Assembly: GCF_009709575.1 (NCBI RefSeq)
Contig: NZ_WIXO01000001.1
Span: 3,040,001-3,104,000 of the forward strand
DNA from: Streptomyces taklimakanensis
Lineage (GTDB): Bacteria > Actinomycetota > Actinomycetes > Streptomycetales > Streptomycetaceae
Length of the DNA: 64,000 nucleotides
Direction: 5' to 3'
Each line of letters starts with the position of its first letter. Positions within the stretch are counted from its first letter, which is position 1. The translations under genes were made by a program, and so were the position numbers. This document shows, piece after piece, positions 1-9,700 of the stretch. A model generated the notes under the pieces. It worked only from the letters and a program-made list of their open reading frames with translations, ran no database searches and was not told the origin of the DNA.

Positions 1-1157
1 GAGAGCGGGAGGGGGGCGACCAGCAGCTTCCCGGCCATGGTCACTCCGCCGTCCATCGCCACCGCGAGCGAGTCGGCGTAGACGTGCGGCCCGTGGACAG
101 CCGGCGCGCCGTCCCCGCCGTCCTCGGAGCCGACCTCGCCCAACAAGTACGGGATCGGGCTGTGGCCGTGGACGATCCGCCGCCCGCCGTAGGTGTCCAG
201 CAGTTCGCGCGCGGCCATCGCCCCGCCCTCGTCGCGGAAGGCGAAGCGCTTGGTGAACTTGCGGAACAGGTCCCAGGTCTCGTCGGCGTCGTGGTGGGTG
301 AGGGCCTCGGTGACGGCGTCGTTGACGTCGGGGATGCTGCTGCCGTACTCCAGGTACGCGGTGGTGTCGGAGTGCACCAGCAGGTGGTCGTCGGCCAGGG
401 CCATGGCGTCCAGCCGGGACATCCACTGGACGTGGTGGTCCTGGAGCCGTTCCATGTCGGAGTGTTGGCCGCCGTTGAGCAGCCAGGCCGCCTGGAAGGA
501 CGCGGTGCCCGCGCCGGAGTTGACGGGGGTGTCGCCGAACCGCTTGGCGCCGATCAACAGCAGTTCGTGGTTGCCCATCAGGGCCTTGCAGTAGCCGCCG
601 GCGGCCGCGGCCTCGGCGGAGAGCTGCATCACCAGGTCGATGACGCCGATGCCGTCGGGGCCGCGGTCGGTGAAGTCGCCCAGGAACCACAGCCGGGTGT
701 TGCCCCCGGTCCAGTGGTCCTCGGCGTCGATGAGGCCCTGGTCCGACAGGGCGGCCCGCAGCTCGTCGAGGTAGCCGTGGACGTCGCCGACGACGTACAG
801 CGGGCCCTGCTCCTCGGGTGGTCCGGGCACCGGGGAGGGGGAGTCGACCAGGGTGGGAGTGGGGGATGCCCCGGCCCCGATGACGGGCAGGTCACGCTGG
901 GTGGGGGTGTAGCCGTCCGGGTGCGGCTCGACGCCCGGGTGCCCGGGGGCGCCCGGTACGGCGGCCGCGCCGCCGTGCGGTGCGGGACCGGGGGGCATGG
1001 GGGGAGGGGGAGGGGGAGGGCCGGGGTGGGCGTGCGCCGCACCGGCCGGGCCCGCGCCGACGGGGCCGGTGATCGTCGGACCCGTGCCCGTGGTGCCCGC
1101 ACCGACGGCGCCCGCGCCGTGCCACACGTCGGATTCCCGACCGGCCCCCTGAGTCAT
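1..1157 (-). CDS. metallophosphoesterase (calcineurin-like phosphatase), 3' end outside window
   Basis: Probable metal-dependent phosphatase of the calcineurin-like (PPP/bis-phosphate) superfamily. The signature blocks occur in the usual order: GDVHG near residue 124, GDFTDRG near 160, GNHE near 195 and an HGHS block near 329. These supply the metal-binding Asp, His and Asn residues. The first ~115 residues are Gly/Pro/Ala-rich and look disordered, including a run of prolines. I chose the ATG at 1157 because it precedes the whole reading frame. The C-terminus runs off the left edge of the window. The long plus-strand frame over the same bases is a GC shadow. Substrate unknown; protein Ser/Thr phosphatase or a nucleotide hydrolase are both possible. 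Confidence 0.85.
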   Translation of the reverse strand, partial: MTQGAGRESDVWHGAGAVGAGTTGTGPTITGPVGAGPAGAAHAHPGPPPPPPPMPPGPAPHGGAAAVPGAPGHPGVEPHPDGYTPTQRDLPVIGAGASPTPTLVDSPSPVPGPPEEQGPLYVVGDVHGYLDELRAALSDQGLIDAEDHWTGGNTRLWFLGDFTDRGPDGIGVIDLVMQLSAEAAAAGGYCKALMGNHELLLIGAKRFGDTPVNSGAGTASFQAAWLLNGGQHSDMERLQDHHVQWMSRLDAMALADDHLLVHSDTTAYLEYGSSIPDVNDAVTEALTHHDADETWDLFRKFTKRFAFRDEGGAMAARELLDTYGGRRIVHGHSPIPYLLGEVGSEDGGDGAPAVHGPHVYADSLAVAMDGGVTMAGKLLVAPLPL

Positions 1158-1392
1158 CGACCCCTCCAGCATCGCGCGCGCCTCACCTGCCGAACCCTCT
1201 CTCCGTCTCCCTCGGGGCGTCCCGTGGCGAGAGCCGGTCCCGGTGTCGTGCGCCCATCATAGGAACGCAGGTCGCGCCTTGTGACGCACCCGGGGGAGGA
1301 CGATTCGGGCGGCTGTCGGACGGGAGTCGGACCGGGAGTGTCTCCCGCTCGGGTTTCCTCCGAGTTGCTCCCGAAATTACCGGGTCGTAACC

Positions 1393-2505
1393 TCAGTCGC
1401 GCCGCTCGGGCGAGCGCGGAGCGCTCACCGTCGTCCGCGGGCGGCGGCGCTGTGACGAGGTGCGGACGATCAGGTCGGTGGGCATGATCCGGTGCACCGG
1501 GCGGCTGCTTCCGGTGCCCTCGATGGCGTCGATCAGCAGTTGCACGACGGTGGTGCCGATGCGTCCGGGCTTGAGGGACAGGGTGGTGATGGGCGGCTCG
1601 GTGGTGGCGTAGACGGCGGACTCGCTGCAGCACACCAGCAGCAGGTCGTCGGGGACGCGCAGACCGTAGCGGCGGGCGGCGGCGAGCAGGTCGGTGCCGT
1701 TGGGGTCGAACAGTCCGTAGACGGCGTCGGGCCGATCGGGACGGGCCAGCAGTCTGTCGGCGGCGACGGCGCCCGCGCAGGGGTCGTGGGCGGGGTAGGC
1801 CTCGTAGACCGGGTCCTGGCCGGCACGCTCGCACCACTGGAGGTAGGCGCTGGTGGACAGCCGGGTGTAGGTGTCGGTGCTGGTGCCGGTGAGCAGGCCG
1901 ATGCGGCGGGCACCGGCGGCGGCCAGGTGGTCGAGCAGGCCGGTGACGGCGGCCTCGTGGTCGTTGTCGACCCAGGCGGTGACGGGGAGTTCTCCGCAGG
2001 GACGGCCGTCGGAGACGACGGGAATGCCCTGTCGGACGAGTTCGGTGACGACGGGATCGCGGTCGGAGGGGTCGATGACGACGGTGCCGTCGAGGGCGAC
2101 GTTGGACCAGACGTCGTAGGGACTCTGCCGGGTGCTGCCGGGGAGGATCACCAGGGCGTAGCCGCGGGCCAGGGCGGCGGAGGAGGCGGCGCGGGCCATC
2201 TCGGCGAAGTAGGCGAACTCGGTGAAGGTGAAGGGCTCCTCGCCGTAGGTGGTGACGGTGAGCCCGATCAGCCCGGATTTGCCGGTGCGGAGTGTCCTGG
2301 CGGCCGCTGAGGGACGGTAGCCGAGCCGGTCGGCGACCTCGCGGACGTGGCGGCGGGTGGCGTCGGGCAGACGGCCCTTGCCGTTGAGCGCGTCGGAGAC
2401 GGTCGTGATGGACACTCCCGCCGCGGCGGCCACGTCGCGGATGCCCGCACGTCCCAGTCGGCGACCGCGAGCCCGGCCCACCTGGTGCTTCCCTGCTGCT
2501 GTCAT
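1393..2505 (-). CDS. LacI-family transcriptional regulator
   Basis: DNA-binding repressor/activator of the LacI/GalR family, 370 residues. The N-terminal helix-turn-helix (about residues 22-70) has the family pattern IRDVAAAAGVSITTVSDALNGKG followed by a hinge ending RLGYRPSAAARTLRTGKSG. The rest is the periplasmic-binding-protein-like effector domain with the usual GLTV...ASS...ALVI blocks. Such proteins normally sense a sugar or related small molecule; nothing here names the ligand. A TAGTAT hexamer (2515-2520, read on the minus strand) sits nine bases before the start, so the leader would be very short. The gene is divergent from the aminotransferase at 2888, and the shared 382-base region may hold its operator. 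Confidence 0.9.
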   Translation of the reverse strand: MTAAGKHQVGRARGRRLGRAGIRDVAAAAGVSITTVSDALNGKGRLPDATRRHVREVADRLGYRPSAAARTLRTGKSGLIGLTVTTYGEEPFTFTEFAYFAEMARAASSAALARGYALVILPGSTRQSPYDVWSNVALDGTVVIDPSDRDPVVTELVRQGIPVVSDGRPCGELPVTAWVDNDHEAAVTGLLDHLAAAGARRIGLLTGTSTDTYTRLSTSAYLQWCERAGQDPVYEAYPAHDPCAGAVAADRLLARPDRPDAVYGLFDPNGTDLLAAARRYGLRVPDDLLLVCCSESAVYATTEPPITTLSLKPGRIGTTVVQLLIDAIEGTGSSRPVHRIMPTDLIVRTSSQRRRPRTTVSAPRSPERRD

Positions 2506-2887
2506 GGCGTGCCGATACTAGGGCCGTGTCGCACTGTTTGCGGGGGCGTACGGGGCAAGGGGTGAAGAGACGATTCTGCAAGCCAATTTCCCCATAACGA
2601 CCATGGAAGAAGGGGCAGTTGGCAGGATGCTCCATTGTTTCTGTGAACGTTTGGCCGATTGCTCCAGCAGAACGGTCCATGTCTCAAAGCTGTCTCAACT
2701 CACCCCCAGGGGTGATGCGCGCCATGGTTCGCGCCACCCGCGCACGCCGGCTCCGGTACGCCCCTCACGCCGACCCCTACGACACGTCCGCGAATCCTTC
2801 TAGGGTGTGCAGCATTAGCGGTACGAGCGGTCCGTGCGCCGGCACGGCCGCTCCACGACAGGCCCGGAGGGTCGAGGAGGACCTGCC
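2506..2887. promoter_or_regulatory. divergent promoter region with a hyphenated palindrome
   Basis: This 382-base gap between the LacI-type regulator and the HisC-type gene is less GC-rich than its surroundings in the part from about 2570 to 2700. It contains a 16-base hyphenated palindrome, TCACCCC-CA-GGGGTGA, at 2700-2715. That is a reasonable candidate operator but is not assigned to any regulator. A ribosome binding site (gaggagg) for the downstream gene ends at 2880. No coding sequence or RNA gene is apparent. Confidence 0.4.
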
Positions 2888-3967
2888 ATGACGGAGATGG
2901 CCCCGAAGCTGCGCGCGGCACTGGACGGGATCCCCACCTACAAGCCCGGCCGTCCCCCGGCGGCCGACGGCCCGAGGGCCTACAAGCTGTCCTCCAACGA
3001 GAACCCGTACCCACCCCTGCCCGGTGTGCTGGAGGCCGCCGCCGCGGCGGCCGGCTCCTTCAACCGCTACCCGGACATGGCCTGCTCCGCCCTCATGGCG
3101 GAGTTGGCGTCCCGCTTCGACGTGCCCGTGACCCACCTGGCCACCGGCACCGGCTCCGTCGGCGTCGCCCAACAGCTCCTCCAGTCCACCGCCGGGCCCG
3201 GTGACGAGGTGGTCTACGCCTGGCGGTCCTTCGAGGCGTACCCGATCATCACCCAGATCTCCGGGGCCACCTCCGTGCGGGTGCCGCTGACCGGGGACGA
3301 GACGCACGACCTGGACGCGATGGCCGACGCCGTCACCGACCGCACCCGCCTGGTCTTCGTCTGCAACCCCAACAACCCCACCGGCACCGCCGTGCGCCGG
3401 GCCGAGCTGGAGCGCTTCTTGGACCGCGTCCCCGCCGACGTCCTGGTGGTGCTGGACGAGGCGTACCGGGAGTTCGTCCGCGACGAGGAGATCCCGGACG
3501 GCGTCGAGCTGTACCGCGACCGTCCGAACGTGTGCGTGCTGCGGACCTTCTCCAAGGCGTACGGCCTGGCCGGACTGCGGGTCGGCTTCGCGATCGCCCA
3601 CGAGCCGGTGGCGGCGGCGCTGCGCAAGACGGCGGTGCCGTTCGGCGTGAGCCAGATCGCGCAGGACGCGGCGATCGCCTCGCTGCGCAGCGAGGCCGCG
3701 CTGCTGGAGCGCGTGGACTCCCTCGTCGGCGAGCGCGAGCGGGTGGTGGGCGAGCTGACCGCGCAGGGCTGGACGGTGCCCGAGACCCAGGCCAACTTCG
3801 TCTGGCTGCGTCTGGGCGACCGCACCGCCGACTTCGCCGCGGCCTGCGAGGCGGCGGGTGTGATGGTGCGGCCGTTCGCGGGGGAGGGGGCCCGCGTCAC
3901 GATCGGCGAGGCCGCGGCCAACGACCTCTTCCTCCAGACCGCGCAGACCTTCCGCAAGGGTCTGTAG
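2888..3967 (+). CDS. hisC: histidinol-phosphate/aromatic aminotransferase, HisC family
   Basis: PLP-dependent fold-type I aminotransferase, 359 residues from the ATG at 2888, chosen because gaggagg lies seven bases upstream and the family homology starts at once ([18 protein letters not shown]). Diagnostic blocks are [15 protein letters not shown], the NPNNPTGT block, the DEAY Asp that binds the pyridine nitrogen, and the Schiff-base lysine (near residue 223) in [14 protein letters not shown]. The family converts imidazole-acetol phosphate to histidinol phosphate or transaminates aromatic amino acids. The gene stands alone rather than in a his operon, so it may be the second HisC-like enzyme of the organism, used for phenylalanine or tyrosine. 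A strong hairpin follows it. Confidence 0.88.
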   Translation: MTEMAPKLRAALDGIPTYKPGRPPAADGPRAYKLSSNENPYPPLPGVLEAAAAAAGSFNRYPDMACSALMAELASRFDVPVTHLATGTGSVGVAQQLLQSTAGPGDEVVYAWRSFEAYPIITQISGATSVRVPLTGDETHDLDAMADAVTDRTRLVFVCNPNNPTGTAVRRAELERFLDRVPADVLVVLDEAYREFVRDEEIPDGVELYRDRPNVCVLRTFSKAYGLAGLRVGFAIAHEPVAAALRKTAVPFGVSQIAQDAAIASLRSEAALLERVDSLVGERERVVGELTAQGWTVPETQANFVWLRLGDRTADFAAACEAAGVMVRPFAGEGARVTIGEAAANDLFLQTAQTFRKGL

Positions 3968-3995
3968 CCCCCGCCGGTCCGCCGGCCGTGACTTT

Positions 3996-4029
3996 CCACA
4001 CCCTCCCGCCCCCCGGCGGGAGGGTGTGG
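3996..4029 (+). terminator. hairpin terminator after hisC
   Basis: A perfect 15-bp inverted repeat (3996-4010 and 4015-4029) with a four-C loop lies 29 bases after the hisC stop. There is no U tract, which is common for Streptomyces terminators. It separates hisC from the cyd promoter. Confidence 0.8.
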
Positions 4030-4056
4030 TCATCGGTGGGTCATACTGGCTTGTGA

Positions 4057-4074
4057 ATGTGAACGCATTCACGA
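4057..4074. promoter_or_regulatory. Rex-like operator upstream of cydA
   Basis: ATGTGAACGCATTCACGA is an inverted repeat (TGTGAA-N4-TTCACg) that closely matches the Rex operator consensus TTGTGAA-N4-TTCACAA. Rex is the NADH/NAD+ sensing repressor known to control cydABCD in S. coelicolor. The site lies 45-62 bases before the cydA start. An overlapping direct half-site, TTGTGAA, begins at 4051. Release of Rex when NADH is high would switch on the bd oxidase genes. Confidence 0.8.
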
Positions 4075-4118
4075 GCGCGTGTGTCACATCACACCATGTC
4101 CACCTTTGGGAGAGTGCC

Positions 4119-5630
4119 GTGGAACTGGCTCTGGCACCGGAGACGCTGGCCCGTTGGCAGTTCGGCATCACCACCGTCTACCACTTCCTCTTCGTGCCGT
4201 TGACGATCTCCCTCGCCGCCCTCACCGCCGGCCTCCAGACGGCCTGGGTGCGGACGGGACGGGAGGTCTACCTCAGGGCCACGAAGTTCTGGGGCAAGCT
4301 CTTCCTGATCAACATCGCGATGGGCGTCGTCACCGGCATCGTGCAGGAGTTCCAGTTCGGCATGAACTGGTCCGACTACTCGCGCTTCGTCGGGGACGTC
4401 TTCGGCGCGCCCCTCGCCTTCGAGGCACTGATCGCGTTCTTCTTCGAGTCCACCTTCATCGGCCTGTGGATCTTCGGCTGGGACAAGCTCCCCCAGAAGA
4501 TCCACCTGGCCACCATCTGGATGGTCTCGATCGGCACGATCCTGTCCGCGTACTTCATCCTGGCCGCCAACTCCTGGATGCAGCACCCGGTCGGCTACCG
4601 CATCGACCCCGAGAGCGGACGCGCCGAACTCACCGACTTCCTCGCGGTGCTCACCCAGAACACCGCCGTGGCGCAGTTCTTCCACACCATGACCGCCGCC
4701 TTCCTCACCGGGGGCGCCTTCATGGTCGGCATCGCCGCCTACCACCTGCTGCGCCGCCGCCACGTCCCCGTGATGCGGACCTCCCTGCGTCTGGGCCTGG
4801 TCACCCTGGTCACCGCCGGCGCCCTGACCGCCGTCAGCGGCGACCACCTCGGCAAGATCATGTACGAGCAGCAGCCGATGAAGATGGCCGCCGCCGAGGC
4901 CCTGTGGGAGACCGAGGGGCCCGCCCCCTTCTCCGTCTTCGCCTACGGCGACGTCGACGAGGGACACAACGAGGTCGCCGTCGAGATCCCCGGCCTGCTC
5001 TCCTTCCTCGCCCACAGCGACCTGGACACCCCCGTCCCCGGCATCAACGACATCGAAGAGGACCTCCGGGAGAAGTACGGCGAGGGCGACTACAAGCCCA
5101 ACATCCCCGTCGCCTACTGGGGCTTCCGCTGGATGATCGGCTTCGGCATGGCCTCCACGGCCCTCGGCGTGGTCGGCCTGTGGCTCACCCGCCGCCGGTT
5201 CTGGCTCGCCGAACGCCACCGCACCGCCGAGGACGAGGTGCCCCGGCTCGCCCTCACCCGCGACCGCCTCCTCGGCCCCGCCCTCAGCCGCCGCTACTGG
5301 CAGCTCGCCTTCCTCACCCTCGGCTTCCCGCTCGTGGCCAACGCCTGGGGGTGGATCTTCACCGAGATGGGCCGCCAGCCCTGGGTGGTCTACGGCGTGC
5401 TGCGCACCTCCGACGCCGTCTCCCCCGGCGTCTCGCAGGCCGAGGTGCTGACCTCCATGACGGTCTTCACCCTCCTGTACGCCACCCTCGCCGTCGTCGA
5501 GGTGAAGCTGCTGGCCAAGTACGTCAAGGCCGGACCGCCCGAGCTCACCGCGGCCGACCTCGACCCGCCCACCCGGATCGGCGGCCACGACCACGACGAC
5601 GCCGACCGGCCCATGGCCTTCTCCTACTAG
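4119..5630 (+). CDS. cydA: cytochrome bd ubiquinol/menaquinol oxidase subunit I
   Basis: Membrane subunit that oxidises quinol and carries haems b558, b595 and d; 503 residues. I start it at the GTG at 4119 (VELALAPETLARWQFG), five bases after gggagag, rather than at earlier in-frame GTGs inside the operator region. Features seen: the haem-ligand His in TTVYHFLFVPLT near residue 20, the His in FFHTMTAAFLTG, the GRQPW motif followed by VVYGVLRT, and about nine hydrophobic segments. The Q-loop is short, as in actinobacteria and firmicutes. First gene of cydA-cydB-cydCD, behind a Rex-like site, so probably induced by low oxygen. Confidence 0.96.
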   Translation: MELALAPETLARWQFGITTVYHFLFVPLTISLAALTAGLQTAWVRTGREVYLRATKFWGKLFLINIAMGVVTGIVQEFQFGMNWSDYSRFVGDVFGAPLAFEALIAFFFESTFIGLWIFGWDKLPQKIHLATIWMVSIGTILSAYFILAANSWMQHPVGYRIDPESGRAELTDFLAVLTQNTAVAQFFHTMTAAFLTGGAFMVGIAAYHLLRRRHVPVMRTSLRLGLVTLVTAGALTAVSGDHLGKIMYEQQPMKMAAAEALWETEGPAPFSVFAYGDVDEGHNEVAVEIPGLLSFLAHSDLDTPVPGINDIEEDLREKYGEGDYKPNIPVAYWGFRWMIGFGMASTALGVVGLWLTRRRFWLAERHRTAEDEVPRLALTRDRLLGPALSRRYWQLAFLTLGFPLVANAWGWIFTEMGRQPWVVYGVLRTSDAVSPGVSQAEVLTSMTVFTLLYATLAVVEVKLLAKYVKAGPPELTAADLDPPTRIGGHDHDDADRPMAFSY

Positions 5631-5650
5631 GTCCCCCGAGGTTTCCCGCG

Positions 5651-6718
5651 ATGGAACTCCACGACGTCTGGTTCGTCCTCATCGCCGTCCTGTGGACCGG
5701 CTACTTCTTCCTGGAGGGCTTCGACTTCGGGGTCGGCGTCCTCACCCGGCTGCTGGCCCGCGACCGCCGCGAGCGCCGCGTCCTGATCAACACCATCGGA
5801 CCCGTCTGGGACGGCAACGAGGTCTGGTTGCTGACGGCCGGCGGCGCCACCTTCGCCGCCTTCCCCGACTGGTACGCCACCCTCTTCTCCGGCTTCTACC
5901 TCCCCCTCCTCCTCATCCTCGGGTGCCTGATCGTGAGGGGCGTCGCCTTCGAGTACCGGGCCAAGCGGCCCGAGGAGGCGTGGCAGACCAACTGGGAGCG
6001 CGCCATCTTCTGGTGCTCCCTGCTGCCGGCCTTCCTGTGGGGCGTGGCCTTCGCCAACATCGTCCGCGGCGTGGCCATCGACGCCGACAAGGAGTACGTC
6101 GGCGGCCTCGTCGACCTCCTGGGCTCCCACGCCCTCCTCGGCGGGGCGACGACCCTGGCCCTGTTCACCTTCCACGGCGCGGTCTTCGCCGCCCTGAAGA
6201 CCGTCGGCGACATCCGCGTCCGCGCCCGCGCGCTCGCCGTCCGCCTGGGCCTGGTCACCGCCGTCCTCGCCGTCGCCTTCCTCGGCTGGACCCAGCTCGA
6301 CCGGGGCGGTCCCGTCGGCCTGCTCACCCTGGCCGTGACCGCGGGCGCCCTCCTGGCCGCCGTCCGCGCGATCGCCGCCGGGCGTGAGGGCTGGTCCTTC
6401 GCGCTCTCCGGCACCACCGTCGTCGCCGCCGTCGCGACGCTCTTCCTCGCCCTCTATCCGAACGTCATGCCCTCCACGCTCGACCCCGACTGGAGCCTGA
6501 CCGTCACCAACGCCGCGTCCGGCGACTACACCTTGACGATCATGACCTGGCTGGCCGCCCTGGCCACCCCGCTCGTCCTCCTCTACCAGGGGTGGACGTA
6601 CTGGGTGTTCCGCAAGCGGATCGGCACCCAGCACATCGCCGACGACGCCCCCGGGGGCGCCCCCGGTGACGGACCCGGCGGCGCCTCCCACCAGGAACCG
6701 GAGCCCACCCGCTCGTGA
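5651..6718 (+). CDS. cydB: cytochrome bd oxidase subunit II
   Basis: Second membrane subunit of cytochrome bd oxidase, 355 residues, with about eight or nine hydrophobic helices. The start MELHDVWFVLIAVLWTGYFFLEGFDFGVG and the downstream block GPVWDGNEVWLL are characteristic of CydB. The ATG at 5651 follows cydA by 20 bases. The stop overlaps the GTG of cydCD by four bases (GTGA), implying translational coupling. The C-terminal tail after the last helix is Gly/Asp/Pro-rich and probably unstructured. Confidence 0.96.
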   Translation: MELHDVWFVLIAVLWTGYFFLEGFDFGVGVLTRLLARDRRERRVLINTIGPVWDGNEVWLLTAGGATFAAFPDWYATLFSGFYLPLLLILGCLIVRGVAFEYRAKRPEEAWQTNWERAIFWCSLLPAFLWGVAFANIVRGVAIDADKEYVGGLVDLLGSHALLGGATTLALFTFHGAVFAALKTVGDIRVRARALAVRLGLVTAVLAVAFLGWTQLDRGGPVGLLTLAVTAGALLAAVRAIAAGREGWSFALSGTTVVAAVATLFLALYPNVMPSTLDPDWSLTVTNAASGDYTLTIMTWLAALATPLVLLYQGWTYWVFRKRIGTQHIADDAPGGAPGDGPGGASHQEPEPTRS

Positions 6719-9700
6719 AGCCCGTCGACCCCCGCCTGCTCCGGTACGCCCGCACCACCCGCGTCTTCCTGGTCGCGGCCGTGGTGCTCGGCCTGGCCGG
6801 GGCGGGCCTGATCATCGCCCAGGCCGTCCTCGTCGCCGAGGTCGTCGTACGGGTCTTCCGGCAGGGCGCCGCGCCGACCGACCTCACCACTCCGCTCGTC
6901 CTCCTCGCGGCCGTGGCGGTCGGCCGCGGGCTGGTCTCCTGGCTCACCGAGCTGGCCGCCCACCGCTCGTCCGCCGCCGTCAAGTCCGAACTCCGGCTCC
7001 GCCTCCTCGACCACGCCACCGCCCTCGGCCCCGACCGGCTCGGGGCCTGGCACACCGGTGGGCTGGCCACCCTCGCCACCCGCGGCATCGACGCGCTCGA
7101 CGACTACTTCGCCCGCTACCTCCCCCAACTCGCCCTCGCCGTCGTCGTCCCCGCCGCCCTGCTCGCCCGCATCGTCACCGACGACTGGATCTCCGCGGCG
7201 ATCATCGTCGCCACCCTGCCGCTCATCCCGGTCTTCATGGCGCTGGTCGGCTGGGCGACCCAGGCCCGCATGGACCGCCAGTGGCGGTCGTTGACCCGTC
7301 TCTCCGGCCACTTCCTCGACGTCGTCGCGGGGCTGCCCACCCTCAAGGTGTTCGGCCGGGCCAAGGCCCAGGCCGAGAAGATCCGCGCCATCACCGCCGA
7401 CTACCGCCGCGCCACCCTGCGCACCCTGCGGATCGCCTTCCTCTCCTCCTTCGTCCTCGAACTCCTGTCGACGATCTCCGTCGCGCTCGTCGCGGTCGGC
7501 ATCGGCATGCGCCTGGTCCACGGCGACCTGGATCTGCGCACCGGCCTGGTCGTGCTGATCCTCGCGCCCGAGGCGTACCTCCCCCTGCGCCAGGTCGGCG
7601 CCCACTACCACGCCGCCGCCGAGGGACTGTCCGCCGCCGGGGAGGTCTTCGACGTCCTGGAGACCGAGCCCGTTCCGAACGGCACCGTCCCCGCCCCGGA
7701 CGCCCGCACCGCCACCATCGCCTTCGACGGCCTCACCGTCCGCCACGCGGGCCGCGCCACCGACTCGCTGCCCGCCACCACCCTCACCGTCGCCCCGGGG
7801 GAGACCGTCGCCGTCACCGGCCCCTCCGGCTCCGGCAAGACGACGCTCCTGGGGGTCCTCCTCGGCTTCACGCCCCCCACCTCCGGCCGTGTCCGGATCA
7901 ACGGCCTCGATCTGGCCGACCTCGACCTGTCCACCTGGCGCTCCCAGATCGCCTGGGTCCCCCAGCACCCCCACCTGTTCGCCGGGACGGTCGCCGAGAA
8001 CGTCCGCCTCGCCCGTCCCGACGCGACCGACGCCGAGGTCCGCGCCGCCCTCCGCGACGCCGGCGCCCCCGACCTCTCGCCCGCCACCCTCCTCGGCGAG
8101 CTGGGCGCCGGGCTCTCCGCGGGGCAGCGCCAACGCGTCGCCCTGGCCCGTGCCTTCCTCTCCGACCGGCCGCTGCTCCTGCTCGACGAGCCCACCGCCG
8201 CCCTCGACGGCGCCACCGAGGCCGCCGTCGTCGAAGCGGTCGCCCGTCTCGCCCGCGACCGCACGGTCCTCCTGATCGTCCACCGCCCCGCGCTGCTCAC
8301 CGTCGCGGACCGTGTCGTCCGTCTCGCCCCCACGACCGCACCGGCCGAGGGGACAGCGGGCAAGGGGACAGCGGGCAAGGGGACACCGGGCACCGCGCCG
8401 ACCTCCCCGGCCATCACCGGCACATCGGTCGGAGCCCCCACCCACACCCCGCTCCGCGCCCCGTCCCCCGCCCCCGCGGCCTCTCCCGCGGTCTCTCCCG
8501 CCTCCGAGCCGAGCACCCTCACCCGCGTCCGCCACATCGCGCGCCCCCAGCGGGCCCGCCTCGCCCTCGCCCTGCTCCTCGGAGCGCTCGCGCTGCTCGG
8601 CGCCGTCGGCCTGATGGCCACCTCGGGCTGGCTGATCTCGCGCGCCTCCCAGCAGCCCCCCGTGCTCCACCTGATGGTCGCCGTCACCGCGACGCGCGCC
8701 TTCGGCATCGGACGCGCCGTCTTCCGCTACGCCGAGCGCCTCGTCTCCCACGACGCCGTGCTGCGCCTCCTGGCCGACCTGCGCGTCGCCGTCCACCGCC
8801 GCCTGGAGCGCCTCGCCCCCGCCGGGCTGCGCCACGCCCGGCGCGGCGACCTGCTCACCCGGCTCGTCGCCGACGTCGACGCCCTCCAGGACCACTTCCT
8901 GCGGTGGTTGCTCCCGGCGGCCGTCGCCGTCGTCGTCTCCCTGACCGCCGTCGGCTTCACCGCGTGGCTGCTTCCCGAGGCCGCCGCGGCCCTCGCCCTC
9001 GGCCTCCTCGTCGTGGGAGCCGCCGTTCCGGCGCTCGTCGCCGCCGCGGCCCGGCGCACCGAGCGGCAGCTCGCGCCCGCCCGTGCCGAGCTGACCACCC
9101 GCACCGTCGACCTGCTCACCGGCATCGCCGAGTCGACCGTGGCCGGTGCGCTGCCCCGCCGTGTCGGTGCCGTGCGCACCGCCGACACCGCGCTCACCCG
9201 TCTCGCCGCCCGCAGCTCCGCCGTCACCGCGCTCGGCAGCGGACTCTCCGCGTCGGTCGCCGGGCTCACCGTCGCCGCCGCGGCCTGGCTCGGTGCCGCC
9301 GCCGTCCACGACGGACGGCTGGCCGGCCTCCTCATGGCGGTGGTGGTCCTGACGCCGCTCGCCTCCTTCGAGGCGGTCGCCGGACTGGCGCAGGCGGCCC
9401 AGTACCGACAGCGCACCCGTCGCTCGGCCGAACGACTCCACGAGGTGCTCGACGCTCCCGCGCCCGTCCGTGAGCCGGAGCATCCACTTCCGGCGCCCGC
9501 GTCCCCGTTCCCCGTCGTCCTCGCCGGTCTCACGGCCCGCCACCCGGGCCAGGACCGTCCCGCTCTCACGGGGGTGGACCTGTGCCTGACCCGGGGGCGG
9601 CGCGTGGCGGTCGTCGGACCGTCCGGCTCGGGCAAGACCACCCTCGCCCACGTCCTGCTGCGCTTCCTCGATCCCGAGGACGGCGGTTACACCCTCGGTC

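Noticed and set aside
8349..8393. CRISPR-like short tandem repeats
   Set aside because: Three 15-base repeats in frame inside the CydDC linker, with no spacers.
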